A DNA stretch of 64,000 nt from Nocardia goodfellowii (GTDB taxonomy: Bacteria > Actinomycetota > Actinomycetes > Mycobacteriales > Mycobacteriaceae): assembly GCF_017875645.1 (NCBI RefSeq), contig NZ_JAGGMR010000001.1:2604001-2668000 (forward strand), in the 5' to 3' direction. The notes under the pieces are model-generated. The model did not search any database and had not been told where the DNA came from. It worked only from the letters and a program-made list of their open reading frames with translations. Both the position numbers and the translations under genes were made by a program. Below, piece after piece: positions 16,712 through 25,378 of the stretch (its first letter is position 1; every line of letters starts with the position of its first letter).

Positions 16712-17293
16712 ATGGTGACTGTCGTGCATTCACCCGATCATCTGCTCAGCCTGGACGAATGGGATGCACTGCCCGAAGACAACAGCCGTCACTACGAGCT
16801 TGTCGAGGGGGTGCTGATCGTGTCACCGAAGGCTCTGCCGCAACACCAGCGTATTTGCTGGCGGCTCGCCGCGCAGCTGGAGCCACAGTTGAGCGAAGCC
16901 TGGACGGTGGTCATCGATACGGAGTTGGCGGTTGACTCTACGGACCCGCCGACCGTCCGAGCTCCCGATTCGATGGTGGTCCGGACAGCGGTCTACAACC
17001 AGAATCCGCCCCGGTTCGATCCAGCCGACGTGCTCTTGGCCGTCGAAGTTCTCTCCAAGGGGACCCGGCGAACCGATCAAATCACGAAGTTCGCTGAGTA
17101 CTCCGAGGCCGGCATAACCCATTACTGGCTGATAGATCCAGTGGATCCGCTGAGTCTCATCGCCTATCGCCTGATCGGCGGCGAGTACGAGCAGGTGGGG
17201 GAGGGAGCCGGGCGGATGTCCCGCGAGCTGGACGGTGCGTCGGTCGTGTTGAATCTTGCCGACCTGAAGCCCCGTGTCACCAAGCCGGAGTGA
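16712..17293 (+). CDS. Uma2 family (DUF820) putative endonuclease
   Basis: A 193-residue protein with the Uma2/DUF820 restriction-endonuclease-like fold. Visible blocks are DEWDALPEDNSRHYELVEGVLIVSPKALPQHQ, VRAPDSMVVR (PD motif), DVLLAVEVLSKGTRRTDQITKFAEYSEAGITHYWLIDP with the ExK-like acidic centre, and a C-terminal strand region. The ATG at 16712 follows GGGGAGGAGG. These genes are common in many copies in actinobacteria; their role is unknown and no transposase is associated here. It is convergent with the DUF4287 gene. Confidence 0.88.
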   Translation: MVTVVHSPDHLLSLDEWDALPEDNSRHYELVEGVLIVSPKALPQHQRICWRLAAQLEPQLSEAWTVVIDTELAVDSTDPPTVRAPDSMVVRTAVYNQNPPRFDPADVLLAVEVLSKGTRRTDQITKFAEYSEAGITHYWLIDPVDPLSLIAYRLIGGEYEQVGEGAGRMSRELDGASVVLNLADLKPRVTKPE

Positions 17294-17294
17294 C

Positions 17295-17513
17295 TCAGGA
17301 AGCCCACTTTTCGGGGTTCAGGTAATGCTGCGTGATCGCGGTGGCGTGGCCGTGTCCGAAGCCGTGCTCGGTCTTCAGCCATCCGACGAGCTCCTTGAAC
17401 GAGGTCAGGCCGCTCTCCCGCATCGCCGTCTGCCACTCCTCGATGGTGCGCCCGTACTTCGCCTCGATGGACGGGAAGTAGGAAGCGGGTCCGTGCGGCT
17501 TGGTCGCGGCCAT
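17295..17513 (-). CDS. DUF4287 domain protein
   Basis: A 72-residue basic protein: SIEAKYGRTIEEWQTAMRESG, ELVGWLKTEHGFGHGHATAI and HYLNPEKWAS are the DUF4287 blocks. The ATG at 17513 has AAGGAGA 5 nt upstream; a longer frame from 17558 has no support. The fold is predicted small and helical, function unknown. It is sometimes annotated as a DNA-binding-like protein, but nothing in the sequence proves that. Confidence 0.85.
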   Translation of the reverse strand: MAATKPHGPASYFPSIEAKYGRTIEEWQTAMRESGLTSFKELVGWLKTEHGFGHGHATAITQHYLNPEKWAS

Positions 17514-17601
17514 GGTGTTCTCCTTGCTCGTTGTTATCCCTGTTGACGGCAGTGCCACGGTGAAGTCATCGGCGTCCGGATAACTGTGTGCCAGAACACA
17601 A

Positions 17602-17633
17602 CACCGGCACCGACCCGCAGGTCGGCGCCGGTG
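17602..17633 (-). terminator. hairpin terminator after the DUF4267 gene
   Basis: A 13-bp stem (CACCGGCACCGAC against GTCGGCGCCGGTG, one A/C mismatch) with a 6-nt loop, 16 bp beyond the stop of the DUF4267-like gene on the minus strand. The following minus-strand bases, GTTGTGTTCTGG, are moderately T-rich. Confidence 0.6.
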
Positions 17634-17648
17634 GGAAACGATCGGCGT

Positions 17649-18056
17649 TCAGGCGGCGACGGGAACCTGGGTGGTCCGGCGCTCCCAGAGCAGCAGTGCG
17701 CCGGTGAGGGCGACGAAGGCGGCGGTCAGGCCGTGCACGCTGAGGGCGATGGTGGTGGACCCGTCCCAGCGGAGGATGGTGAGCATGTCGCCGAACGGGA
17801 TCAGTGCCATCGCCAGGGTGGTGATGGCGAGCGCGTAGCGCTGTTTCGCGGCGAGCAGCGCCAGGATCACTACGCCGGTCCCGATATCACGCACGCCTTT
17901 GACGTTCAGGAAACCGGCGGCGTCACCCGCGGGCCAGGCCGGGAGGCCGAAACCGCTGGCGGTGGCCTCGGGCAGGAACAGGTAGCTCACGCCGACGTAG
18001 ATGATGAAGAGCCCCCCGATGATCGAGAAGGCGGTGGCGAGGCGTGCGACGTTCAT
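17649..18056 (-). CDS. DUF4267-like small membrane protein
   Basis: A 135-residue protein with four predicted membrane segments: IIGGLFIIYVGVSYLF, GVVILALLAAKQRY preceded by GVRDIGTG, ALAITTLAMALIPFGDML, and GLTAAFVALTGALLLW. The order and the GVRD motif fit DUF4267. The ATG at 18056 follows AGGAG. It is divergent from a TetR gene with two copies of one palindrome between them, so it is very probably the regulated target. The ligand and function are unknown. Confidence 0.82.
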   Translation of the reverse strand: MNVARLATAFSIIGGLFIIYVGVSYLFLPEATASGFGLPAWPAGDAAGFLNVKGVRDIGTGVVILALLAAKQRYALAITTLAMALIPFGDMLTILRWDGSTTIALSVHGLTAAFVALTGALLLWERRTTQVPVAA

Positions 18057-18100
18057 GGTGACTCCTGTTGTGCGGCACCGGGATACCGGCGCTCCGTTTT

Positions 18101-18113
18101 CTAGCATCGCTAG
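18101..18113. promoter_or_regulatory. TetR operator, copy 1
   Basis: CTAGCATCGCTAG: 5-bp inverted arms around a 3-bp centre. An identical-arm copy lies exactly 50 bp downstream, in the short gap between the DUF4267 and TetR genes. Confidence 0.8.
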
Positions 18114-18150
18114 GTTCGAGAGCAACTGTAAACGAGCTTAGATAGATTGT

Positions 18151-18163
18151 CTAGCGCTGCTAG
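18151..18163. promoter_or_regulatory. TetR operator, copy 2
   Basis: CTAGCGCTGCTAG, with the same CTAGC/GCTAG arms as the copy at 18101 and different centre bases, which shows that the arms are what is conserved. It lies 11 bp before the TetR ATG, so autorepression is expected. Confidence 0.8.
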
Positions 18164-18173
18164 AATATCGACC

Positions 18174-18779
18174 ATGAGCACGCAAGCCCGCAAGGAACGC
18201 GAACGCGCCGAACGGCACCAGCGCATCATCGACACCGCCCGTGAACTCGCCGAGACCAGCGGCTGGGAGGCGGTGACGGTACGCAAACTCGCCGAGCGCA
18301 TCGAATACAGCCAGCCCGTGCTCTACAGCCACTTCGCCGGCAAGTCCGCCATCGTCTCGGCCGTCGCCGAGCAGGGCATCATCGAACTCACCACGGCACT
18401 GCGCGCAGCCCGCGAGTCCGCCGGCTCCCCGGAGGAAGCTCTCGGCACGGTCGCCCGCGCCTACCTGGACTTCGCCGCCGACAACCCGGCCCGCTACGAC
18501 GCGATGTTCGTCCTGCACACCGACCTTCAGTTCGGCCCCGACGCTCCGCAATCCCTGCGCGACGCCTTCGGTGAGATCCAGGCGCTGTTCGTACCCTTCT
18601 CCGACGAACCCGACCTCGCGGCCCTGACCGAGGTCGCGTGGAGCGCCATGCACGGCATCGCCACCCTCGAGCGGGCCGGCCGTCTGGTCGACGATCTGCG
18701 CGAGCAGCGCCTCACCATCCTGGTCGGCCAGTGGCTCGCCGCCTTCGGAAAGTCGGAGCACCAACCCAGGCACGACTGA
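18174..18779 (+). CDS. TetR family transcriptional regulator
   Basis: A 201-residue TetR repressor. The N-terminal helix-turn-helix is RHQRIIDTARELAETSGWEAVTVRKLAERIEYSQPVLYSHFAGKSAIVSAVAEQG. The C-terminal ligand-binding domain contains ARAYLDFAADNPARYDAMF, a block shared by many actinobacterial members. I chose the ATG at 18174 (MSTQARKERERAERHQ), since the sequence before it carries the operator. It is divergent from the DUF4267 gene, and the paired palindromes support local and self control. The ligand is unknown. Confidence 0.92.
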   Translation: MSTQARKERERAERHQRIIDTARELAETSGWEAVTVRKLAERIEYSQPVLYSHFAGKSAIVSAVAEQGIIELTTALRAARESAGSPEEALGTVARAYLDFAADNPARYDAMFVLHTDLQFGPDAPQSLRDAFGEIQALFVPFSDEPDLAALTEVAWSAMHGIATLERAGRLVDDLREQRLTILVGQWLAAFGKSEHQPRHD

Positions 18780-18836
18780 CCTGTGCGTTCGATTACGGCT
18801 CGCGACCAGTGCGCGTTTCGCCGGTAGCGTGAAGTC

Positions 18837-20303
18837 ATGGCTGATGTCGCAGTGGTCGGATCAGGACCCAACGGACTCGCCGCGGCGGTGATCCTGGCGC
18901 GGGCGGGCCTCTCGGTGGAGGTCTTCGAGGCCCAGCCCACCGCGGGCGGTGGCTGCCGTACCGCCGAACTCACCCTGCCCGGCTACCACCATGACGTGTG
19001 CGCCGGTGCGCATCCGATGGCCTTGGCGTCCCCCTTCTTTCGCGCCTTCGACCTGGCGGCGCACGGTGTCGACCTGCTCGTGCCCGAGGTGTCCTACGCG
19101 CACCCGCTCGACGGCGGCCGCGCGGGCCTGGCCTGGCGCGATCTGGACCGCACCGTGGCGGGCCTGGGCCGCGACGGCGCCGCGTGGCGCGGGCTCTTCG
19201 AGCCGCTGGTGCGCGACTGGCAGGGCGTCGTCGATGTCGCCATGTCGGATATGCGCCGCCTACCGGCCGACCTGCCCACCGCCGCGCGGTTCGGTATGCG
19301 CCTGCTCGAACAGGGATCGCCCCTGTGGAACAAACGATTTCAGGACGATGTCGCACCCGCGCTGTTGACCGGCGTTGCCGCACACGCCATTACCCAGCCG
19401 CGCGCGTTGCCCGCGGTCGGCGCGGGCCTGCTGCTCGGGACCCTGGCCTACGCGGGCGGCTGGGTGTTGCCCCGCGGCGGCAGCCAGGCGATTCCGAACG
19501 CGCTGATCACCGAACTCGAACGGCTCGGCGGCAAGGTCTACACCGGTCAGCGAGTCGACTCGCTGGCCGAATTCCCCACGGCGCGTGCGGTACTCCTGGA
19601 TACCTCCCCGGCCGAGTTGCTGCGTATCGGCGGCGACCGGCTGCCGCCGCGATATGCCAACCAGCTCGGGCGGGTCCGCTACGGCGGCGCGGCCTGCAAG
19701 GTCGATTTCGCGCTGTCCGGCCCGGTTCCGTGGCGTGCCAAGGGCTGTGAGCTCGCGGGCACCCTGCACCTGTCCGGCACGCGCGCGGAAACCATGCTGG
19801 CCGAGCGCACCGTGGCGGCGGGCCGGCATGCCGAGCGTCCCTATGTGCTCGCCATCCAGCCCGGTGTCGTCGACGACACCCGCGCGCCGGCCGGCGGCCA
19901 CACCTTCTACACCTACGCACACGTCCCCAACGGGTCGACCCGCGACATCAGCGATCAGGTCGTCGCCCAGGTGGAACGCTTCGCACCCGGTTTCTCCGAT
20001 CTCATCCTGGCCAAGCACGTGTGGACCGCCGCCGAACTGCCCGCGCACAATGCCAACTACTTCGGCGGGGACATCTCCGCCGGCGCGATGAACCTGCGCC
20101 AGACGGCTTTCCGGCCGGTGGCTCGCTGGAACCCGTATGCCACCGCGGTGCCCGGTGTCTACCTGTGCTCGTCCTCGACACCGCCCGGCCCGGGTGTGCA
20201 CGGAATGAACGGCATGCATGCCGCCCGCCACGTACTGCGCCGCGAGTTCGGTATCCGCACCGACCCGTTGGAGTTGCTGGATCCCGCCCGCCGGGCGGGC
20301 TAA
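18837..20303 (+). CDS. FAD-dependent oxidoreductase, PYROXD2/CrtI-like
   Basis: A 488-residue flavoprotein. The N-terminal dinucleotide-binding motif is VVGSGPNGLAAAVILARAGLSVEVFEAQPTAGGG. The C-terminal FAD block YLCSSSTPPGPGVHGMNGMHAARHVLR is typical of phytoene-desaturase-like amine oxidoreductases. The PYROXD2-like group matches better than true carotenoid desaturases, and no crtB/crtE neighbours are present. The substrate is unknown. It follows the TetR gene at 57 bp but has no copy of its operator. The last 4 bp overlap the convergent CDF gene. Confidence 0.87.
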   Translation: MADVAVVGSGPNGLAAAVILARAGLSVEVFEAQPTAGGGCRTAELTLPGYHHDVCAGAHPMALASPFFRAFDLAAHGVDLLVPEVSYAHPLDGGRAGLAWRDLDRTVAGLGRDGAAWRGLFEPLVRDWQGVVDVAMSDMRRLPADLPTAARFGMRLLEQGSPLWNKRFQDDVAPALLTGVAAHAITQPRALPAVGAGLLLGTLAYAGGWVLPRGGSQAIPNALITELERLGGKVYTGQRVDSLAEFPTARAVLLDTSPAELLRIGGDRLPPRYANQLGRVRYGGAACKVDFALSGPVPWRAKGCELAGTLHLSGTRAETMLAERTVAAGRHAERPYVLAIQPGVVDDTRAPAGGHTFYTYAHVPNGSTRDISDQVVAQVERFAPGFSDLILAKHVWTAAELPAHNANYFGGDISAGAMNLRQTAFRPVARWNPYATAVPGVYLCSSSTPPGPGVHGMNGMHAARHVLRREFGIRTDPLELLDPARRAG

Positions 20304-21226
20304 CGCTGGATCGGCTTCGGGCGGTAGATCTCCGGCTCCAGATACATCACGTCGACATTCGGCACGGCCATGCGCACGCGCGCCTCGGCGGCGTTGATGG
20401 CGTCCGCGACCTCGGTGACGTCCAGGAACGGCGTCATCCGGATCTTCGCGGCCACCATCAGCTGATCCGGCGCGAGGTATTCGGTCCGCATGCGCAGCAC
20501 CTGATCGATGCGATTGCCGTCGACCAGATGCGCGCGGATCGCCGCGGTCTCCTCCGGGGTCGCGCCCTCACCGATGAGCAGGCTCTTCATCTCCACGATC
20601 AGGATGACGGCGATGAGGCCGAGCAGGATCCCGATCGCCAGGGTGCCGATGCCGTCCCAGATCGGGTTGCCGGTCAGCGTGGTCAGCCCGACACCGGCGA
20701 AGGCGAAGCTCAGGCCGATCAACGCGCCACTGTCTTCCAGCAGCACCACGGGCAGTTCGGGATTGCGGGTCTCCCGGATGAACCGCCACCAGCTCGCGCG
20801 GCCTTTGAGGCCCCGGGATTCCCGCATGCCAGTGCGCAGGCTGAAGCCTTCCAGGCACAGGGCGACCACGAGGATGGTGATCGCCACGACCGGCTTCTCC
20901 AGGTGTTCCGGATCGCGGATCTTGTTGATCCCGTCGTGGATCGCGGTGAGCGAGCCGAGGGTGAACAGCACCAGTGCGACCACGAACGCGTAGAAGTAGC
21001 GGTTGCGTCCGTAGCCGAAGGGGTGTTTCGCGTCGGGCTCGTGTTCGGAGCGTTTCTGCCCGACCAGCAGCAGGCCCTGATTTCCGGTGTCGGCGACCGA
21101 GTGAATGGCCTCGGCCATCATCGACGAGGACCCGGTGATCAGGGCACCGGCGAACTTGGCCACGGTGATCCCGGCGTTCGCGCCCAGCGCCGCGAAGATC
21201 GCTGTCTTGCTGCCGCCGCCTGACAT
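20300..21226 (-). CDS. cation diffusion facilitator transporter
   Basis: A 308-residue CDF protein. Six membrane helices are expected: helix 1 AIFAALGANAGITVAKFAGAL, helix 2 SSSMMAEAIHSVADTGNQ with the metal site HSVAD, then FGYGRNRYFYAFVVALVLF and so on, with VLLEDSGALIGL (ExxxD variant of the usual HxxxD) in helix 5. The C-terminal cytoplasmic domain ends at DVMYLEPEIY. It exports divalent metals such as Zn, Fe, Mn or Co in exchange for protons; the E-for-H change in helix 5 suggests non-zinc selectivity (inference). I chose the ATG at 21226. Confidence 0.88.
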   Translation of the reverse strand: MSGGGSKTAIFAALGANAGITVAKFAGALITGSSSMMAEAIHSVADTGNQGLLLVGQKRSEHEPDAKHPFGYGRNRYFYAFVVALVLFTLGSLTAIHDGINKIRDPEHLEKPVVAITILVVALCLEGFSLRTGMRESRGLKGRASWWRFIRETRNPELPVVLLEDSGALIGLSFAFAGVGLTTLTGNPIWDGIGTLAIGILLGLIAVILIVEMKSLLIGEGATPEETAAIRAHLVDGNRIDQVLRMRTEYLAPDQLMVAAKIRMTPFLDVTEVADAINAAEARVRMAVPNVDVMYLEPEIYRPKPIQR

Positions 21227-21331
21227 GCCCGCCAAACTACCGGCGGCGCGGGTCAACCGGCCGCCGACACACCTGCGGCAGCAGACCTGTGTGGAATGCC
21301 CCTCTCCGTGTCACCCGGCCCGGATCACTTC

Positions 21332-22555
21332 TCAGCCTGTGGTGTCCCCGCCCACACACGCGCAGAAAACCTGGGCCGCGCCGTCGACCGCAGAGGCGCG
21401 AATTTCTTTGTCGGAGGCGGAGATCCAGGCCGCGGCGCCGCGACCGAGCGGCAATTCGTCGCCGTCCTGCCGCAGCAGTACCGCACCGGAGGTGCACAGC
21501 ACGATGCCCGGGCCGGCCGCCGTCAGTGGCGCCTCCGCGCCGGCCGGCAGATCCACGCGGCGCAACGCGAATTCCGGGGCGGGCGTGCGATAGCGCAAGG
21601 AACCGTCGGGCGCGTATTCCGGCAGTACCACGGGCAGGTCGATCGGCTCGAAGTCCAAGACCCGCAGCAACTCCGGGACATCGACATGCTTCGGCGTGAG
21701 ACCGCCGCGCAGCACATTGTCGGAGTTGGCCATAATCTCCACGCCGAGCCCGCGCAGGTAGGCGTGCAGATTTCCGGCCGCCAGGAACAGGCCCTGCCCG
21801 GGTTCCAGGGTGAGCCGGTTGAGCAACAGCGCGGCCAGCACCCCGGCGTCGCCCGGGTAGGCCTCGGCGAGTTCCAGCGCGGTCCGCACCTCGGGGATGA
21901 ACATGCGCTCGCCCCGGCCGTGCAGGTAGCGCACACAGCCGTCCAGTACCGCGGGCAGCAGCGATTCGAGGACGTTCTGCGGCAGGGTGATCCAGGTCGT
22001 GAACAAGGTCCGCAGTCCGGCGGAGTCCGGTTGGGCGGCAAGCAGATCCGCGAACGGCATGAGCGCGGGCACGTCGAGCGCGCGCAGCAGGGCGACGGTG
22101 CGGCGGGGATCGCGGAAGCCGGCCAGCGCTTCGAACCGGTCCAGCGCCACCACCAGTTCCGGTTTGTGGTTGTCGTCGCGGTAGTTTCGCAGGGGCGAAT
22201 CCAACGGCACTCGAGCCCGGTTCTCCCGTTCCCAGCCGACTTTGGCCTGCTCCACACTCGGATGCGCCTGCAGCGACAGCGGCTCTTCGGCGGCCAGGAT
22301 CTTCAGCAGGAACGGCAGCTTGCCGTCGAATTCCGATGCGGCCGAGCCGAGTTCACGAGCCGGGTCGGCGGCGAGAAATTCCAGCAGTGAACGAGTGTCG
22401 TCACCCAGCCGCACATGCGCGGGATCGGCGGGGTGCGCGCCGAACCACAGTTCGGCTTCCGGATGTGCCGACGGGACCGGTCGGCCGCACAGTTGCGCCA
22501 GCGCGGTGCGCGAACCCCAAGCGTAGGAACGAAGTGCACCAACGAGTTCGTGCAC
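21332..22555 (-). CDS. manA: mannose-6-phosphate isomerase, class I
   Basis: A 407-residue zinc cupin enzyme interconverting fructose-6-P and mannose-6-P, at the entry to GDP-mannose synthesis. Motifs are YAWGS near the start, ELWFGAHP, KILAAEEPLSLQAHPS (zinc ligands QxH), HKPELVVAL (Glu ligand) and the catalytic EIMANSDNVLRGGLTPKHVDV. It starts at GTG and overlaps the upstream SIS gene by 1 nt (TAGTG). In order with the SIS gene, phosphomannomutase and DUF3499, it matches M. tuberculosis Rv3255c-Rv3258c. Together with manB at 11.5 kb the window encodes the full route fructose-6-P to GDP-mannose. Confidence 0.95.
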   Translation of the reverse strand: MHELVGALRSYAWGSRTALAQLCGRPVPSAHPEAELWFGAHPADPAHVRLGDDTRSLLEFLAADPARELGSAASEFDGKLPFLLKILAAEEPLSLQAHPSVEQAKVGWERENRARVPLDSPLRNYRDDNHKPELVVALDRFEALAGFRDPRRTVALLRALDVPALMPFADLLAAQPDSAGLRTLFTTWITLPQNVLESLLPAVLDGCVRYLHGRGERMFIPEVRTALELAEAYPGDAGVLAALLLNRLTLEPGQGLFLAAGNLHAYLRGLGVEIMANSDNVLRGGLTPKHVDVPELLRVLDFEPIDLPVVLPEYAPDGSLRYRTPAPEFALRRVDLPAGAEAPLTAAGPGIVLCTSGAVLLRQDGDELPLGRGAAAWISASDKEIRASAVDGAAQVFCACVGGDTTG

Positions 22556-23775
22556 TAGTAGCGTCCCCCGTCGAAATGCTCGTCGCTCGTGCTCGCGGAG
22601 GTGCCGGCGCTGAGCAGCCGCAGATAGGCCGCGGCCATCTCCAGTCGCAGCGCGAGCACCGCGAGTTGTTCGAGTTCGGTGCCGTGCCCGGACGTGCCGG
22701 GCTGCACCGCGGCCGGATCATCGATCCGGGCGGCGGTGGGCACGCTCGGGTCGGCCAGCGAGGCCTGCAGCAGGTCGACATCGGCGCTGACCAGATCGGC
22801 GTCCACCAGACCGGAACCGCCGCCGAACACCGCGATCCGGCGCCGGGCCGCGGACTGATCCGGATCGGCGCTGAGCACGAACACCCCGACCCGCTCCACC
22901 GGCGCGGGCCCGTCGAGTTCCTCGTCGTGGAACAGCGGATCGAAATCGGGGGTGGCTCCGCCCGCGGCCTCGGCGATGCGCGAGTGCGCGGCGACGGCCT
23001 CGGCCAGATCCACCCCGGCGGCCACTCGGCCCGCCGACTGCAACAGCACCTCGGCGCCGTGCCCGGCCAGTGCGGCCGCGGCGGGGGAATCACCGGCCAG
23101 CACGATCCCGCGCTGCTGCATCCGCGCGGCCAAGGTCTTGGCGGGATTGTGGAAGACGTCGCTGTGCGGGCCGTCGCGCAACGCCTCGGCGTCCAGCACG
23201 TCGGCGAGCGCGGTGAGATCGGGCACCGCATCGGCGGTGCGCACCGGATCGACCAGGCGCAGCACGGAGATGCCGGCCGCCAGGAAGCGCAGCATGCGGT
23301 TGTAGGCGAGGACCTGCACCCGGGGTTCCAGAATGGCGGCCCGGCCGGCCGCGGCGGCCCGCAACGGGCCCTCCAGCGGAGCGGCGACCACCACTTCGGC
23401 GCCGCGGCGCACGGCTCGGTCCACCGAGTCGATCAGGCGCGGATCACCCGCGTCGTCACCGGCGACCAGCACCACATCGAGGGGACCGACCCAGGGCGGC
23501 AGCGTGCCCGCCGTGACGATCGGCAGACTGGCCCGATCGCCGAGCGCGGCGATCAACAGGTCCGCGGCGCGCGCGGCGCGGCCGGAGCCACAGACCAGCA
23601 CCACACTGCGGGGACGTAAGCCGGTGAGGCGGCCGAGCACATCCTCACCGACGGCCGCCGCGGTCGCACGTACCTGCGCGCCGCCGGAAGCGGCCGAGCG
23701 CAAGGCGCCGCCGGTATCGGCGGCTTCGAGCGAAGCGGCATCGTCGAGGTCGAGCACCGGTGTTCCAGCGATCAT
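22555..23775 (-). CDS. SIS domain phosphosugar isomerase-like protein (Rv3256c-like)
   Basis: A 406-residue protein with two SIS-like halves. SVVLVCGSGRAARAADLLIAAL and VVVAAPLEGPLRAAAAGRAAIL lie in the first, and GIVLAGDSPAAAALAGHGAEVLL in the second. It resembles archaeal-type bifunctional phosphoglucose/phosphomannose isomerases in layout, and sits between manA and the phosphomannomutase as in mycobacteria. Its activity has not been settled, to my knowledge. I chose the ATG at 23775 with AGGGGAGG upstream; the GTG at 23787 lies within that purine stretch. Confidence 0.85.
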   Translation of the reverse strand: MIAGTPVLDLDDAASLEAADTGGALRSAASGGAQVRATAAAVGEDVLGRLTGLRPRSVVLVCGSGRAARAADLLIAALGDRASLPIVTAGTLPPWVGPLDVVLVAGDDAGDPRLIDSVDRAVRRGAEVVVAAPLEGPLRAAAAGRAAILEPRVQVLAYNRMLRFLAAGISVLRLVDPVRTADAVPDLTALADVLDAEALRDGPHSDVFHNPAKTLAARMQQRGIVLAGDSPAAAALAGHGAEVLLQSAGRVAAGVDLAEAVAAHSRIAEAAGGATPDFDPLFHDEELDGPAPVERVGVFVLSADPDQSAARRRIAVFGGGSGLVDADLVSADVDLLQASLADPSVPTAARIDDPAAVQPGTSGHGTELEQLAVLALRLEMAAAYLRLLSAGTSASTSDEHFDGGRY

Positions 23776-23810
23776 CGGGCGTCCCACCTCCCCTCATCGC
23801 GCTGCTGTGA

Positions 23811-23860
23811 TTCCACTATTCCAGTCCGGAGCGGACGACGCTCAGAATCTTCGCGACAAG
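23811..23860. repeat. diverged duplicate of the phosphomannomutase 3' end (copy 1)
   Basis: 50 bp that match 23919-23968 at 42 of 50 positions, offset by 108 bp, with no gaps. The second copy covers the last codons of the phosphomannomutase gene and its stop. Read on the minus strand, this copy encodes LVAKILSVVRSGLE followed by TAG, against LVTEILSIVRA in the real gene. It lies in the non-coding gap before the SIS gene. Confidence 0.85.
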
Positions 23861-23918
23861 CTGAGCCGTCTACCTCTCGGTCCTCAGAGTGCTGACGGGT
23901 GCCTCCACCGCTGAGTAA

Positions 23919-23968
23919 TTCCACTATTCCAGTCAGGCTCGGACGATGCTCAGAATCTCTGTCACAAG
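23919..23968. repeat. phosphomannomutase 3' end, matching copy 2
   Basis: The partner of the 23811-23860 repeat. The first 14 bp lie after the phosphomannomutase stop at 23933 and the rest is its 3' coding sequence. The shared TTCCACTATTCCAGTC start is identical in both copies. Confidence 0.85.
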
Positions 23969-25309
23969 TGCGTCTACTTCCTCCGGCGACCTGGCTTCCA
24001 CGTTGAGCCGGAGCAACGGTTCGGTATTCGAGGCGCGCAAGTTGAACCAGGCGTCGTCCGGAAGCTGGACCGTCACGCCGTCGAGCCGGTCCACTGACTT
24101 CGCGCGAGCGCCGAACGCGTCCAGCACGGCCATCGTCCGGTCCTTCGCGTCCGCCACTGTGGAGTTGATCTCCCCGGAAGCCGCATACGTTTCATACGAG
24201 GCCATGAGCTCGGAGATCGGGCGGTCGGATTCGCCGAGCGCGGCCAGCACGTGCAGGGCCGCGAGCATGCCGGAGTCGGCGCCCCAGAAGTCGCGGAAGT
24301 AGTAGTGCGCGGAGTGCTCGCCGCCGAAAACCGCGCCGGTGGAAGCCATTTCCTGCTTGATGAACGAATGCCCGACCCGGGTGCGCACCGGGGTGCCGCC
24401 CAGGCGGGTCACCAGCTCGGGCACCGCGTGCGAAGTGATCAGGTTGTGGATGATCACCGCGCCGGGTTCCTTGGTCAGCTCCCGCTCGGCGACCAGGGCG
24501 GTGATCGCGGAGGGCGAAATCGGCTCGCCCTTCTCGTCGACGACGAAGCAGCGGTCGGCGTCACCGTCGAACGCCAGTCCGATATCGGCGCCGGACTCGC
24601 GCACCAGCTTCTGCAGATCGACCAGGTTGGCCGGATCCAGCGGGTTGGCCTCGTGGTTCGGGAACGAGCCGTCCAGCTCGAAGTACAGCGGCACGACCTT
24701 CAGCTGCGGGAGCGTGCCCAGCACCTCGGGGACGGTGTGCCCGCCCATGCCGTTGCCCGCGTCCACCGCGATGGTCAGCGGACGGACGTTGTCCAGCTCG
24801 ACCAGGCCGCGCAGGTACTTGGCGTAGGCGGTCAGCAGGTCGAGTTCGGTGGCGGAGCCGCGGGGGCCGTCGTAGCCGGGCACCCCGGTGGTGACCTCGG
24901 CCGCGATCGTCGCCAGACCGGTTTCCTGGCCGACGGGCAGCGCGTTGGCGCGGCACAGCTTGATGCCGTTGTACCGGGCCGGATTGTGGCTGGCGGTGAA
25001 CATGGCACCGGGGGAGCCGAGGTTGCCGGAGGCGAAGTACAGCTGGTCGGTGGAGGCCAGGCCGATGTGCACCACGTCCAGGCCCTGATCGAGGACGCCG
25101 TCGGCGAACGCGGCGGCCAGGCCGGGGGAGGATTCGCGCATATCGTGGCCGACGACCACGCGGGTCGCGCCCTCGGCGCGCATCAGGCGCGCGAACGCGG
25201 CGCCGACATCGCCGACGAATTGCGCGTCGATCTGTTCTCCGACAACACCGCGGACGTCGTAGGCCTTGATGACCGCGTTCACGGACTCGGCAGAGCGGGC
25301 GACTGTCAT
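23933..25309 (-). CDS. pmmA: phosphomannomutase/phosphoglucomutase
   Basis: A 458-residue alpha-D-phosphohexomutase converting mannose-6-P to mannose-1-P. It opens IKAYDVRGVVGEQID. The phosphoserine loop is AMFTASHNPARYNGIKLC, the Mg site is AFDGDADRCFVVD, the sugar loop is GGEHSAHYYFRDFWGADSGM, and the phosphate loop is RASNTEPLLRLNVEA. I chose the ATG at 25309 with GGGTGGAG upstream; a GTG at 25372 would add residues unlike the family. It is in operon order with SIS-manA. The 3' end has a diverged duplicate downstream. Confidence 0.94.
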   Translation of the reverse strand: MTVARSAESVNAVIKAYDVRGVVGEQIDAQFVGDVGAAFARLMRAEGATRVVVGHDMRESSPGLAAAFADGVLDQGLDVVHIGLASTDQLYFASGNLGSPGAMFTASHNPARYNGIKLCRANALPVGQETGLATIAAEVTTGVPGYDGPRGSATELDLLTAYAKYLRGLVELDNVRPLTIAVDAGNGMGGHTVPEVLGTLPQLKVVPLYFELDGSFPNHEANPLDPANLVDLQKLVRESGADIGLAFDGDADRCFVVDEKGEPISPSAITALVAERELTKEPGAVIIHNLITSHAVPELVTRLGGTPVRTRVGHSFIKQEMASTGAVFGGEHSAHYYFRDFWGADSGMLAALHVLAALGESDRPISELMASYETYAASGEINSTVADAKDRTMAVLDAFGARAKSVDRLDGVTVQLPDDAWFNLRASNTEPLLRLNVEARSPEEVDALVTEILSIVRA

Positions 25310-25378
25310 GCGCTCCACCCTAGTGTGCACAGGCACACCGGAACTCAGCTGGGCGGGATTGTGCGCGGTCACGCGGGA

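Noticed and set aside
16712..17293. Uma2 gene as sign of a mobile element
   Set aside because: No transposase, terminal repeats or target duplication flank it; Uma2 genes are scattered singly in actinobacteria.
25310..25372. GTG start of phosphomannomutase at 25372
   Set aside because: The ATG at 25309 has GGGTGGAG and begins at the conserved N-terminus; the extra 21 residues do not.
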